NCBI GenBank assembly: GCA_024734495.1
Contig: JALMQS010000681.1
Location: 9,561,576-9,625,575, forward strand
DNA from: Forficula auricularia
Taxonomy: Eukaryota > Arthropoda > Insecta > Dermaptera > Forficulidae
Direction of reading: 5' to 3'
Length of the DNA stretch: 64,000 nucleotides
The notes beneath the pieces were generated by a model, which did not search any database, had not been told where the DNA came from, and saw nothing but the letters and a program-made list of their open reading frames with translations. This document shows positions 45,500 through 57,060 of the stretch, piece after piece; positions within the stretch are counted from its first letter, which is position 1, and the number at the start of each line of letters is the position of its first letter. Made by a program: the position numbers and the translations under genes.

Positions 45500-46460
45500 T
45501 TTATTTAATTACCAAATAAATTCAATTTATAATAATAATAATACATTTATTAAACCAATTGTATTATATAAAGTTACATTGAATTTGAGGCTTCTACTTC
45601 GGAGATTACTTCCCCACTATCGACTGTCCTTGATCTTCTTGAGCTTGCGATAATCTTTTTAGTCCTTGTTTTTAATAAGAGTAAAATTAATTAAATAAAA
45701 AACCTCTTTGCCATCTTGGTCCTTTCAGGAACTCCAATTCCAATAATCCATCAAATTCAATTTTTTTTATTAAACCAATTATTTTACATGAATTAATGCA
45801 TACATTGTATTTGAGCTTCGACTCCGGAGATTACTTCTCCGCCATCGACTGTCCTTGATCATCTTTTTAGTCCTTGTTTTTAATAAGAGGAAAAAACTAA
45901 TAAAAAAAAACCTCTTTTCCGATAATTATTCTAATTCCATATCTCAATCCAATTCTCAATCCAATTCTCCATCCAATCTCGTCATCAAATTTAATTTAAT
46001 AATAATAATAATAAATTTTATTGAACCAATTATTTTACATGGATTAACGTATACATTTTATTTGAGCTTCGACTTCAGAGATTACTTCCCCACCATCGAC
46101 TGTCCTTGATCTTCTCGAGCTTGCGATAATGATTTAGTCCGTGTTTGTAATTAGAGGAAAAATTGACGAAATAAAAAACCTCTTTGCCGTTATCAAATTC
46201 AATTTTTTTTTTTTTATAAATTTTATTAAACCAATTATTTTACATGAATTAATGTATACATTGTTTTGAGCTTCGACTCCGGAGATTACTTCTCCACCAT
46301 CGAGTGTCCTTATTCATCTTTTTAGTCTTTGTTTTTAATAAGAGGAAAAAACTAATTAAATAAAAAAACCTCTTTTCCGATAATTATTCCAATTCCATTA
46401 TTTCCCAATCCCTTCTCCTATTCCCAATCCAAATCAAATTCAATTTTTTAATTAATTTAA
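45500..46460 (+). repeat. Tandem array of four 204-252-bp units
   Basis: AAACCAATT starts units at 45552, 45772, 46024 and 46228. Each continues with TTACATGAATTAATGTATACA, GAGCTTCGACTCCGGAGATTAC, CCATCGACTGTCCTTGATC, TTTTTAGTCC, then AGAGGAAAA...AACCTCTTT, which could form a hairpin, and TCAAATTCAATTTTTT. Units differ by indels, including an optional CTCGAGCTTGCGATAA block in units 1 and 3. A short (CCAATTCTCAAT)n stretch lies at 45945-45980. Confidence 0.85.
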
Positions 46461-46954
46461 TAATTTTAAATGAAAAACACCTGTTTGTTTATTTATATTC
46501 CTTTATCATCATAACGCCTTAAATTTTTATTGAGTTTCTGTGTTTATAAAGAAAAAATAATTATAAAATACAGACACACGAGTGTTTGTTTTAAAAACTA
46601 AATGTTTTACAAACGAAACCTGAATGCCAGAATCCTACTATAGTAAATATTATTAACAGATTTAATAAATATTTTGTAAATTTAAAACAGAAAACATCCG
46701 CTTACATAGACAACATGTGGGAAAAATATCACCACGTATAAACTAGTAGTTCTGTAACCATTTTCAGTTCAATTTTCGGTGGGAATAGAAAATTCAATTG
46801 AAATTTGATGGATTAGTAACCCACGATGAAGAAAAGAAACACAATTTTCCTATAAAAGACTTTAATTGAACTTTTGCTTCCAACTTATGGTATGATCGAA
46901 CACAAAAATCACTGGTTGAGAGAATAAGGAGGCAGTTATATGAATCATCGTGAT
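46461..46954. other. No gene seen
   Basis: AT-rich DNA between the tandem array and a TIR element. Confidence 0.4.
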
Positions 46955-47242
46955 ATATCGTCGCCTTAGAGAGTAAACCTGCTAACTCACAACAAGGAAA
47001 TTTTACAGGAGAGGAGAAAAAACAAACAAAATTTAATATTGTTAAATCAAGTGTCTCCTATTTGATTTAATATTGTTGTTATGGAAAAAACTATTTTTAC
47101 ATTTTTTTCTACATCTTACGATCGTAATTTTAAGTAGCAGTTTTATTTGGCTATGCTGCATCTATTTTTCTTCCGAACGGTATTAGTATGTCATATATTA
47201 TGAAAAATGGAGTTAGCAGCTTTACACTCTAAGCCGATGATA
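46955..47242. mobile_element. MITE with ATATCGTCGCCTTAGAG ends, copy 1
   Basis: The left end ATATCGTCGCCTTAGAGAGTAAACC is mirrored by CTCTAAGCCGATGATAT at the right. The interior shares AAGGAAATTTTACAG, AAAACAAACAAAATTTAATATTG and AAGTAGCAGTTTTA with 53416-53627, inverted. It contains about 40 bases absent from the other copy. Superfamily unknown. Confidence 0.75.
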
Positions 47243-49712
47243 TTGTATTTCATGCCAATAACCTGAATATCATTTTGGTACCCGGGTTCAATTCTATAAG
47301 GAGTGAAATCAACTCTACCAACCTATTAACGAAAATCAGCAACCACACAAGACGCTCTTAAATGGGGAACAAAACATATTTTCTCATAAGAACATGGTTG
47401 TTTATTTTTTTTTATTCTCTATTGAAGACGCCTCTAGCATTGGCCATAGGTGTTAGGGATGATTTTACATTGAAATATTTATTCTATATATCCTGAATAG
47501 ATGTCACCTTATATAATTTTCGGCATTATTAAAAAAACACCCCTAACGTCTCGGAATCAGTAGTGGACAATTGGTGTGTTTTCATTAGAAATTTTAACTC
47601 TGCTACTATTGCCAATTTTAACTTTTATATTCCAATCATTTATTAATTATTTGGTAAATAAATTGGTTAAATATTTGGTAATAAATTGGTATATGAACAA
47701 TTTATTTTGACAATAACTTAATTGTATACCTATATACTTATAAATAAGTAAAAGATTCTGATTGATGGCCAATCCCGTATCTATTGATTTATAGACTGAA
47801 GAAAGGATTAATCTCCGAAACGTTTTTTTTTTTATTTTTTATAAAAACCTCTTATTTCTAAATTGTGTTTCTTTTCATTATCCTGAGCCCACCCGAGCAA
47901 ATCCATTTATATGTATTTACTAGCCCGTCTCCAAAACATAATATGTACTTATAATATTGAAAAATTGGTCAAATACGTATTTTACGTTTATACCCGCCAA
48001 CTTTTCACGGCGCATCTGTTTATTGAAACCTTATTATTCTATTCCAATTTAATTTCGCGCTACGGAAAAATAATAAATATTGCATTGTATTTGTATGTAT
48101 TGTTGTTTAAAATGTTTTTTCTTGTTTTCTGACAAACAATGAATTTAGGACTTAGGAGGTTTTGTAAGATCAGCGAAGATATCTATCTGTATATATATTT
48201 ATTTATAGGGGCAGACCTCGACTCGCTACTTTACCCCAAACAGGCTTTGGAACCATCTAAATAAATTAATTGTTATGGAAATATTAAAAAAATAGTCATT
48301 TTTTCATTATGATAAAAAAATATAAATAATATTTTTTATAACTTTTTTCATTCAAACTGTTAGTTTTTTATCTATAACATTTTGGGGATCCTTTTTACCA
48401 TGGCACCTCAAGCAGCCGCTTTGGTTGGATGGTTCTAGAACCGTCCCTGTTAATTCATATACTGGAGTATGTTTATTTGCATCAAGAAGAATGTACCCTT
48501 ATTGATTAACTCTTAAAAATCAACAACTCGGCTACTTTCAGCAAAAAAAATATATCAAATTAAGTAATTGATTTAATTTTCTCGATATGATCTCGTTATG
48601 ACCATTATCCCGTTTAGTTGATATTTTTGGTTAATGAATTCACTAAGAATTCGTCCTTGAGCAGCAACTCTATATCCTTCTAGGTAAATTAAAATGCAAT
48701 CAATAAGTCCATAGCGGTTTCTTTGGTTTCGATTTCCACAAAAGGCTCTGTCCTTTACAGTACTTTATCGCCTGCAATCGTGTGACACTATTCTTCGCCC
48801 AGAACCACGCCTTTGGAACTGTCAAGAACTCTCTGGTTTGTCGTCACGCTCTCATCCTCACCCCCGGAAATGAGCCGCACCCGACTTCCGGCCAAGATTG
48901 ACCAGTCAATTGGGCTGCTCAATGAAGACCTTCCTACTGTTTCATCATTCATTAAAGGAAACAGTGTGACTTGAATGCTCAATTCAATTACTGAGAAGTT
49001 AAATAACGTTCCTGCTTCCTGAAAGAAAAATAATTCATTAAAAGATTGTATATTTACAACTTGTTTATATTTATTGTTATTAATATGAAACGGAAAAAAT
49101 AATGTAAAAAAATTTCGCTGAGAGATATCAATGCACTATAATAGTTTTTTTTTTCCCATTTAGAAGAAATTAAAATGGATTTTTGTCGATAGAAAGACGT
49201 TTAAATTAAAAAGTGTGTATTTTCCTTGAGAGAAATGAATACTTATACAGCAACAAATAAATATGATAAATTGTGTTATCTACTAAATTTAAGTTGTCGG
49301 GAATAATTTTTATTACGGGAATCGAAGCCGAATGCCAAAAATAGCAAACTGGTTAACACGTGAGATAGGACCCATCTGACATTTGTATCGCACTTAATAT
49401 TTATAATAAAAATTATCCATTTCAGCTAGTATTTGGTAAATGACAAGCTCTCGTGATTTCTTTAGAAATTTAAAGTTGGCTTCTATCAGTAATTTATACT
49501 CATAAAATATAAGGGTCATTACTTCAGGAGTGAATCCTATTCCTCAAAATGAACCAAAAAGATGACAATTTTCATGTTACAATCATGTTTATGTTGAAAA
49601 TGTAATTATATAGATTTATATGTTAATAATAGATTATTGTTGTGACTGTAATTATTTATAATCAAGGGTACAGGTCATAACAGCCAGATAAAGAAAAGAT
49701 TTTCTCTTTTTT
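47243..49712. other. No supported gene; scattered repeat relics
   Basis: A LINE-like 3' end on the minus strand lies near 47400-47460. A hammerhead-family relic (CTGAAGAAAGGATTAATCTCCGAAACG) lies at 47797-47823. A minus-strand frame at 48788-48982 (SSPIDWSILAGSRVRLISGG) is GC-richer and looks somewhat coding, but it has no recognised family and no clear splice sites. Confidence 0.4.
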
Positions 49713-49762
49713 CCTTATTAGCTGAAATGTTTCGGCCCGATTGAGCCATTATCAGGATAAGG
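49713..49762 (-). ncRNA. Hammerhead-ribozyme-like motif
   Basis: On the minus strand: CTTATC, CTGATAA, T, GGCTC-AATC-GGGCC, GAAAC, ATTTC, AGCTAATAAG. Stem II pairs with one G-U, and CTTAT pairs with ATAAG as a stem I with an internal loop. G8 is A. The stem II sequence differs from all other copies but pairs. Confidence 0.5.
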
Positions 49763-49791
49763 AGTGTACAGTCAACCAGAAAACATTAATT

Positions 49792-50466
49792 AAACCACCT
49801 AGATTAGACATTTTAATGAAGTATTCTTAATCACAATGCATAATGCAATTCTTACGAATTTAGAAATATCCAATGCTACATCCATCTTTACAAATCCTTA
49901 GTTCGTCCAATTGTTGAGTATGCCACTGAAGTATGGAGTCCTTTTTACTCCGTAGAAAAAAAACTTCTCCAATCTGTACAGAATAAATTTCTTCGTAAGC
50001 TATCCTTTAAACTCTTTATCCTAAATGATACCTCTTCAAATGTCTCCTTGCAAACTCAATTTAATCTTCCTGATCTTGATAGGAGACGTGAATTTTTTGA
50101 TGTGTCCTTTGTTTATAAATTATTAAACAGCCAGATAGATAGCAGTTTCCTACTATCCCAACTAAAAATAAATGTTCCATGTCGCAGTTTGAGATCGCAA
50201 GACATGTTTTACATTGACTGCCCGAGATCAAACTATATGATGGCTTCCCCCTAAACCGAATGATGAACATATGTAATGGGGTGTTCATTGGCGTTGACGT
50301 TGACAATTGTTCTCTTGGTAGTGTTAGGAGACTGATGCTGGGTAGATAGACTTTGCTGATGTTTGGTTGAGTCTGATTGTATGATTTGTATTCTTATATA
50401 ATAATGTATTCTTGTAATTTATGTAAATGTATGCTTGTAAATATGTAAAAGGAATTGTTCCGTTCA

Positions 50467-50497
<31 letters not shown>

Positions 50498-50783
50498 GTT
50501 TCGACGCCTAATTTCGGAGTCTTCAAGTGCTTGAGAAGTCATACCAATAAGACTTGATTAATATTTTATGGTACTATATCAAACCTATTATCATGTTAGA
50601 GTTTCTTTGATATTTTGAAATTGGATTTAAAAAAATGGTCAGATGCCGTCAATTTGGTTCCTCTGGTCCAAAAGGAACCTAGGGGGTTTGTAATGTCATC
50701 AAAAGAAAGCACTTGAAAACGATTCCAGAATTAGGTTTCAAAACGTTGTGCACTCGGAATAAAATATCTAATCTAGGTGGTTT
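49792..50783. mobile_element. Fold-back element split by a LINE insertion
   Basis: AAACCACCTAGATTAGACATTTTA at 49792-49815 faces its inverted match at 50760-50783. Remnants of the hammerhead-type sequence (ATGTTTCGACGCC at 50497, and TTAGGTTTCAAAACGTTG on the other side) lie inside. The LINE at 49848-50497 occupies the left half, so it inserted after the fold-back element. Confidence 0.6.
49848..50497 (+). mobile_element. 5'-truncated LINE with (AAAT)n tail
   Basis: One frame reads LVRPIVEYATEVWSPFYS, then VQNKFLRKLSFKLF, then LPDLDRRREFFDVSFVYKLL, ending SNYMMASP and a stop at 50251-50253. This is the C-terminus of a LINE reverse-transcriptase polyprotein (Jockey/R1-like style). A 3' UTR of about 210 bases and (AAAT)n at 50468-50497 follow. 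It lacks the catalytic core. It is distinct from the 17520 and 34040 elements. Confidence 0.85.
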
Positions 50784-51114
50784 TGATCAAAACTTATTTT
50801 AATAAACAACTCAACTTACTAAGTATCAAATCTGCATTCAATATTTAGTTTATTATTTATTATGAATTTTGTTTTAAACTTTTAAGTATACATAGATCTG
50901 AATATTTATTTTTTAATTTTCAGAAATGGAATTTATGAAACTTTTGTATTTTTTAATAAGTTAGGCGACTTTTCAAAGTCCCGTTAATAACAATAATACA
51001 ATTTTCTTCATTTATGAGAAATTTTGCGACTTTTTCACAAATTTTATTGGGATTATTGAAATATAATTTTTAAAGAGTCTGCTGTTGGTGCGAATCATGT
51101 TTTATTTTAATAAA

Positions 51115-51240
51115 AGAAAAGTAAAAATATTTTTTGAGAAAATTATTATTTACTGTGAGTTATTCAATAGGTGAAACAAGGGATTTAGTAAATAAGGCAC
51201 AGTAAATAATAATTTTCTCAAAAAATATTTTTACTTTTCT
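51115..51240. repeat. Perfect 43-bp inverted repeat (hairpin)
   Basis: AGAAAAGTAAAAATATTTTTT to TACTGTG (51115-51157) is mirrored by CACAGTAAATAAT to CTTTTCT (51198-51240) with a 40-base centre. No mismatch was seen. It is probably a young MITE-like insertion; no clear target duplication is seen. Confidence 0.8.
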
Positions 51241-53415
51241 ATTATTATATGAAATATGTATTAATAAGTTTACACTTCCCTCCCCTTGTAAAAAGTTATG
51301 AGAACGTCAATAATATTACACAGATTTTAAAAAAATGCAAAAGAATCTGCCATTTAAAAAAAATAGTCATGTAAAAGTCTTTTGATTTTATTACCTTAAA
51401 GTCTTTCCAGCAAAAAAAGTATTTTAAAGATTTTCCAGATTATTTAAAAAATATTCAAAGGTTGAAAAAAGTTACAAAAAGTCATTTTTTTTAATTCCTA
51501 AAATGAGTTTCAATTTATGCGATCGATGAACATATCAATTAAAATAATTAAAAGTGACAAGAGTCGAAAGACTTTTTTTAGAGATCTCTATAGTTAATAT
51601 TATAAATAATACCTTCATTAACTTAGAAAATTTGGAATATCCTGATCCTGAGAGAGGGGTTTCGAGATGCTTCTTCGCCTGATGTCGATGGCTGCTTCGC
51701 CCACTCTTGAATGAGTCATTCATTCAAATACTGAAAAAGTGAGATAGTGTCTATTATTTCGCTTACAGAGATGAAAATGAAAGAAAAAGAAAGAAAGAAA
51801 TTCCAGGTGATATCACTTATTTATATAACTTGACTCACCCCGCAGGAAAGAATAGGCTATAATTTACCTTGATTGGAGTGTTAATCAATTTATTGTTTTA
51901 TTATGAAAGTGTGGTCCAAAATTTCTTCAAACACTAATATCATCACGCGTAGGCTCTGGAGAAAGAAAGGGTCCGCCCAAAATGGACCTCAATAAGATCG
52001 CGAACAAATTTCCAACTATAATAAAAATCACCTTATTGAAATGTCAGAGATAAAGTACAATAAAAAAAGGGTTTTTTGTCATACATTACTTTAAATAACA
52101 AACTTTAGATACATTGGATTAAAAATTGTATACATGTACATTAAACAGGGTGTTTTTGAAAGTGGAATTTTTTTTAATTGCAGAATACCTGGAGGACCAA
52201 GCGTTGATCGTTAATTTTTTTTAGGCAAGTTAATTAATATTATTTTTAATTAAAGTAAATAGGTCAATTTCTATTTGAAGCAAGATTAAATAAAATCGAA
52301 ATAAAAGTTATATTATTTTTTTGCAAACATTTTGGCCCGTTTCGACCATCATCAGGGCTGCGCACAAAGTTGAATTCTTGTTTTATCAAAATCATTAGAA
52401 CCGTTTTCGAGACAGAATAAATAATAATATAATACTAATATATAAACGTACAAATAAACCATTTTGCTGGTTTAATATATAAGATTAGATATATATATAT
52501 ATAGTTAGTAGGGACTAAAATAAAACATTTCGAAAACACCCTTTTATTTTAATAAAGTAACCACTCCTATATCAAAAATAATAATGTTTACCTTCCAAAC
52601 TCAGATGCTCTAGCTTCATTCTATGAAGTAGTCATATTTTATTGATTTTCAAACAAAAATATTCTTAAATGAGGTAATAAAGAGTTATACCTATTTCAAT
52701 TCTAAAAATTTCTTGAATATTTTTTACTATCGATATTCAACTTTGTTATTTTAAATAAACCATTGTATATTTTTACATATTTCCGTAGATTTTAAATTAT
52801 TTGTGCCATTTTGAAGCTTTGAAGTGTGAGTTGAAGTTGAGTTATGAGCCACAGTAACAAATTTGAATTTAGCTTTCCATAAAACATAATACGCAAATGT
52901 TTGAGATACAACTTTGTGTTTCTATTGAGTTCATCCTGAAAATTAAGCAGATTAGTTATTTAGTACTAAACAAGCCAGTTTAAATTAAAATCAGAGACAT
53001 TTTTCCTTAAAGATAGACAACCTAGTATACCTCTATATTATTTACCCACTAATAGAAATATTGAGACCCATTCAGGGAAAGAGTATACTCGTATTTTATG
53101 ACCTTCTAATAATGTAAATCACTTTTCGATTTCATTTAAATAATTTTTCAAGTTTATTAAAAAATATGTAGAAATTCGTTGAATTTTATCTAAAATTGAA
53201 ATTCAACTCCTAATTATTCTGAAATGACTTTTTCTCTGGTGTAAAAAGCAATTTATAGCTTTAGAGATCTTATGAGCTTTTATTAAATATACATAGGACA
53301 TATTTATATCACTTGTCGTAAAATCAAGGCAAAGCAGTCGTAAGTATAATCTCAAATAAATAAAATATTTATAACATATATTAAATGTATTGTAAATTAA
53401 AGGCAGATTTTATTC
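51241..53415. other. No supported gene
   Basis: AT-rich. A hammerhead-family relic with deleted stem II (CTGATGATGGTCGAAACGGG on the minus strand) lies near 52337-52368. (TA)n lies near 52490-52503. Confidence 0.4.
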
Positions 53416-53627
53416 ATATCGTCGGCTTAGAGTGTAAGAAAGAAAAAGAGATGCAGCATCGTCCAAGTAAAACTGCTACTTAAAATTACCATCGTAAGTC
53501 GTAGAAAAAAAAAATGTGAAAAATTGTTTTTTCCATAACAACAATATTAAATTTTGTTTGTTTTTTCTCTGCCCTGTAAAATTTCCTTGTTGTCAGTTAG
53601 CAGGTTTACTCTCTAAGGCGACGATAT
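53416..53627. mobile_element. MITE with ATATCGTCGGCTTAGAG ends, copy 2
   Basis: The left end ATATCGTCGGCTTAGAGTGTAA is mirrored by TTTACTCTCTAAGGCGACGATAT at the right. It is the inverted counterpart of 46955-47242. Confidence 0.75.
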
Positions 53628-53744
53628 AGGAATATTCGATGTCTCTTTCGGAAAATTAAAGATTTAAAATTAAAACTTGTATCTAATTACTTTGAGTTGT
53701 GAAAGCTCATCAAGATGAAAGGGAAGCCGTATTATTTACAATAA

Positions 53745-53960
53745 AGAAGCGGGCCAAGTGCAAGCCTGACCTCATACCTTTAGTTCCATACCTTCTAACT
53801 CCCAGAGGTATCAAATATGTTCTTATTTGTCATTGATAAGAAGAAGATGAGTGAATTTGTGGAAGTTTTTCATAATTTTGAGTTAAGCCATTTCTAAAAG
53901 CAGACAGGTACAAAAATCACCCAAAAACAGCCCCTTAGGAACTATCTGACAACGTTATTG
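53745..53960 (+). repeat. CCAAGTGCGAG-family repeat, short copy
   Basis: GCGGGCCAAGTGCAAGCCTGACC and later GTTCTTATTTGTCATTGATAAG and AAAATCACCCAAAA align with 43868-44040. The copy ends abruptly near the next repeat. Confidence 0.6.
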
Positions 53961-53993
53961 TAATTGAAATAAATTTAAAAAAATAAGCTGACG

Positions 53994-54728
53994 TGTTCTG
54001 ATGTGGCCATCCACTTGACTTTACCATACAAACTGACCCCTCACTTACATTAATATTTAATAAAATTATTTATAATCATGTAGAGGAGGGGGGTTAGTTT
54101 TTGCATTTTTAGACTCCTAGGGGCAGACTGATTATGTATACAAAATTTGGTTGAGTTTGGTAAATGGCCAAGATTTTCATTTTTTGACACCCCCCCCCCC
54201 CCATTTTGGGCGGTTAGTTTTTGCATTTTTAGACTTCTGGAGACCTACTGATTATGTATACAAAATTTGGTTGAGTTTGCTCAAACGACCTAGATTTTTA
54301 ATTTTAACCCCCCTTCCACCCCCCTTAATTTTGGGTCGATATCCACCAAAATCTAATCAGCTCTTAATCTCAATGGACCAAAACTACTTGTAAAATTTGG
54401 TTTCGATATTCAAACTAGTTTTTTACCTAGCTCGTCCACAAAAATTTGGTAACGCACAGACTAACTAACTAACTAACTAACTAACTAACACACAACCAGA
54501 CTAACAGACATTTTGACAAAACAATTATTATCTCAAAAAATATAATTTTTTCGATGTTCACTTATTAGCTTATTAGAGCTTTTTTGTAGAGCGAAATGCC
54601 ATGGTTTCGCTAAATTTTTTTAATCGAAATAGTTTCAGACATTTTTGAGATATTTCGAAAAAAGGAAGGAAAAAAACACTTTTTTCATGCAGGATTACAA
54701 TACTTGACCATACTCTGTATGGTAAAGT
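53994..54728 (+). repeat. Roughly 600-730-bp dispersed repeat, copy 1
   Basis: The start is AGCTGACGTGTTCTGATGTGGCCATCC and the end is CTTGACCATACTCTGTATGGTAAAG. It is the inverted counterpart of 58099-58679. A module with GGTTAGTTTTTGCATTTTTAGAC...TTGGTTGAGTTTG occurs twice (54095 and 54211). It carries a 14-C run near 54188 and a (CTAA)n run at 54461-54490. ACTTTACCATA occurs near both ends as a weak inverted repeat. Class unassigned. Confidence 0.7.
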
Positions 54729-55984
54729 AACAATTAAAATATCTCACCTTCATCTTAATAGAAAATTAAAATAGAATTTCCATATATATAAAAGAAATAG
54801 CTTACAAAGGAAGAATCTCCAGTAGTCTCCTCTGACCAATGATTAATCCAAGAAATCCACTTGATCTCACTTTGTAAACTAATGTATAGAAGGAAATGGA
54901 TTGACCTCATCTGCTATTCGGATCTCTTTAATGGTTCACATGTCGGCTGAGTGCAGACACATATCCTGGTATAAACAAGAAAATTATTAAAATTAGACTT
55001 AATATTGAAGATCTGAAAATTTATAAACAAAAAAAAGTACAGTAAATCAAAGCAAAATCGATTCTTCATACTAATACTCTTTTATTAATGGCCCAGACTA
55101 TTTCGATTCATCCTAATCATTATCATCATTCCCATTCACTCCTTTTCCATACTAGCATTAGGTTTTTTTTTTAATTCTTTCTCTCAAATTTTTAAAAAAC
55201 TATTTATTAATGAAAATAGGAAGCCGGGGGGGGGAGCTTTCGCTCGAGGGCAATAATTCTAAAATGTCCTTTTTTATAAATATATTTTTTTGTTTGTTAA
55301 TCTAAGAATTTTTGAAATTCTTTTAATAACATGGATTTATTCATTTAGTAGTATAAAGCTCTTTAACATGATCGTTGTAGGTTGCTTTTTTTTCCTTCCA
55401 AATTTCGAAATATTTTGTGAGTTCAATAGACGATTTCTATTCAATAAATTTGGAATGTAAGAAATTAGTTTTTAATTAAAGAGCGGCTTTTGGAAAAGTG
55501 GCCAGAGCGCTCCGCCCCCGTGGGTGTTGTTTCTCCTCCACTATTATATCTGTCCCAGAAAATCAGATTTAAGGAATTAAGATCAAATTGGATAGACTGT
55601 CAAGTCGTTTGATAGAACAACCAATTAATTCTTGTATATCTTCACTTAAATAGATTCCTAAGACAAATTAGTTCTTTACCTTGCTTGTTTTTTACATTTT
55701 TTTATAAAATCTATCAATTGCCATCTATCATTTAGAAGAAAAGACAAAACAGCTTATCTTAAGCAATAGCGAGATTAAAAACCATTATGTGAAAGGAAAA
55801 ATCTAAAAGAATTAAAATAAAAAAATTTTTAATTAAAAGGAAAGTGAAATCATATCATTAAAAATAATTGGCTTTTTTGAAATTCGATTATTTCTTAATA
55901 ATGTAAAAGATAAAATATAACATTATAATAATAAAACTTTTAAGAATGTAAAGAATTATAAATATAATTAAGTGCTAACTCAAC
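54729..55984. other. No supported gene
   Basis: AT-rich with a GGGGGGGG run near 55227. Nothing recognised. Confidence 0.4.
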
Positions 55985-56230
55985 ATATTATCAATCGCGA
56001 CGTTTCGCCTTTAATTAAAGCTTCATCATTGATCTTGTGTTATACACTTCTCTATACATAAATAGCCTTACCATTAGATGCTTTTCTCATATGAGTACCA
56101 AAAGCTTACAATTTAGATTCAATTGTGTGTATGTAGGGCATGATGATTCTTTTGTTAAATTCTAAAAGTTGTGTAAAATCAAGAGCCTGATGAAGTTTTA
56201 ATTAAAGGGGAAACGCCGCAATTAATAAAT
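55985..56230. mobile_element. Fold-back element with facing hammerhead-like motifs
   Basis: The left end on the minus strand reads AATGATGAAGCTTTAATTAAAGGCGAAACGTCGCG. The right end on the plus strand reads CCTGATGAAGTTTTAATTAAAGGGGAAACGCCG. The two face each other across about 145 bases. Stem II (GCTTT...AAAGGC) pairs. The left copy has the C3 change and the right copy has GCC in place of GTC, so neither is a perfect ribozyme. Confidence 0.65.
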
Positions 56231-57060
56231 GTCATCATCATCATTGAGTACACAGTCCTAAGACTAGTTTGTCACAACCACCACTCGGCTCAATCCCATG
56301 CCAGCTCTTTGACCTCTCTAAATGTCTCGCATCCCATATCCCTAATTATTTGGTCGAAATATTCTAATCTAGGCCTTCCCCTTCCCCTTTTCTTTCCCAC
56401 CTCCCCTTCCAAGATATCCCTAAGCAATCCCCCGTGTCTCAGTGTGTGCCCCATCATCTGACCTCTTCTCCTCCTCAGACTCTTCCACAAGGTTCTTCTT
56501 TCTCCGATTCTTTCAAATACTTCTTCATTTGTAATTCTATCCATCCATTTGATGTTCATCATTCTTCTGTAGCACCACATTTCGAAAGCCTTCAATCTCT
56601 TTCTCTCCGCTTCTCCAATCGTCCAGGTTTCACATCCATACATGGCTATGCTATTGTACATACACATTATGTCTTCAATAGGATCTCCCTGTTTTCTAAT
56701 CTGATTGAGGAGGAGCATAGCAATTTTTGTTTTGAATTAAACCACATTTTAGCTTGAGCAATTCGTGATTTAATTTCTTTTTGGCTCCCGAGATCCTAGA
56801 TAGCGGAATTCCTTAACTCCTAGATTTTCTTGGTCAATTTTGATTCATTCCTGTCTCGTTTGTTGTTTCTAGAGCAATGTCATCGGCAAATCTTAGCATG
56901 GCCATCTTTTGTCCTCGGATTTCGATTCCTCTGTATCAATTTTGTCTTTGAATTCTTTTATCGCTTTTTCTACTTATTACTTTTGCTTCCCCTTGTTCAT
57001 CCCCAATATTTATTATTGCCATCTGGTTTTGGTAGAGATTGTAAATTAGTCTTCTTTCCC
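56226..57060 (-). mobile_element. LINE 3' half (RFADD ... GRGRPR type), degenerate
   Basis: On the minus strand, MAMLRFADDIAL (near 56890) is the catalytic FADD motif of a non-LTR reverse transcriptase. It is followed, after frameshifts and a stop, by a 142-residue frame with YGCETWTIGEAERKRL, MNIKWMDRITNEEV and KKRGRGRPRLEYFD. This C-terminal pattern is widespread in invertebrate LINE ORFs. It ends in (GAT)n-like CATCATCATCATTG near 56230. Confidence 0.8.
56290..56718 (-). pseudogene. LINE polyprotein C-terminal remnant
   Basis: This 142-residue open frame covers the post-polymerase region: YGCETWT, a tryptophan- and arginine-rich middle (EMWCYRRMMNIKWMD), LRHGGLLRDILEG and GRGRPR. The catalytic FADD lies upstream in another frame, so no active enzyme can be made. 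The stop falls just after KELAWD. Homologous decayed fragments lie at 19360 and 38888 on the same strand. Confidence 0.8.

Noticed and set aside
48625..48682. Candidate formin micro-exon before GTAAAT at 48683
   Set aside because: The frame gives EFVLEQQLYILL and would change the conserved glycine. The acceptor is weak.
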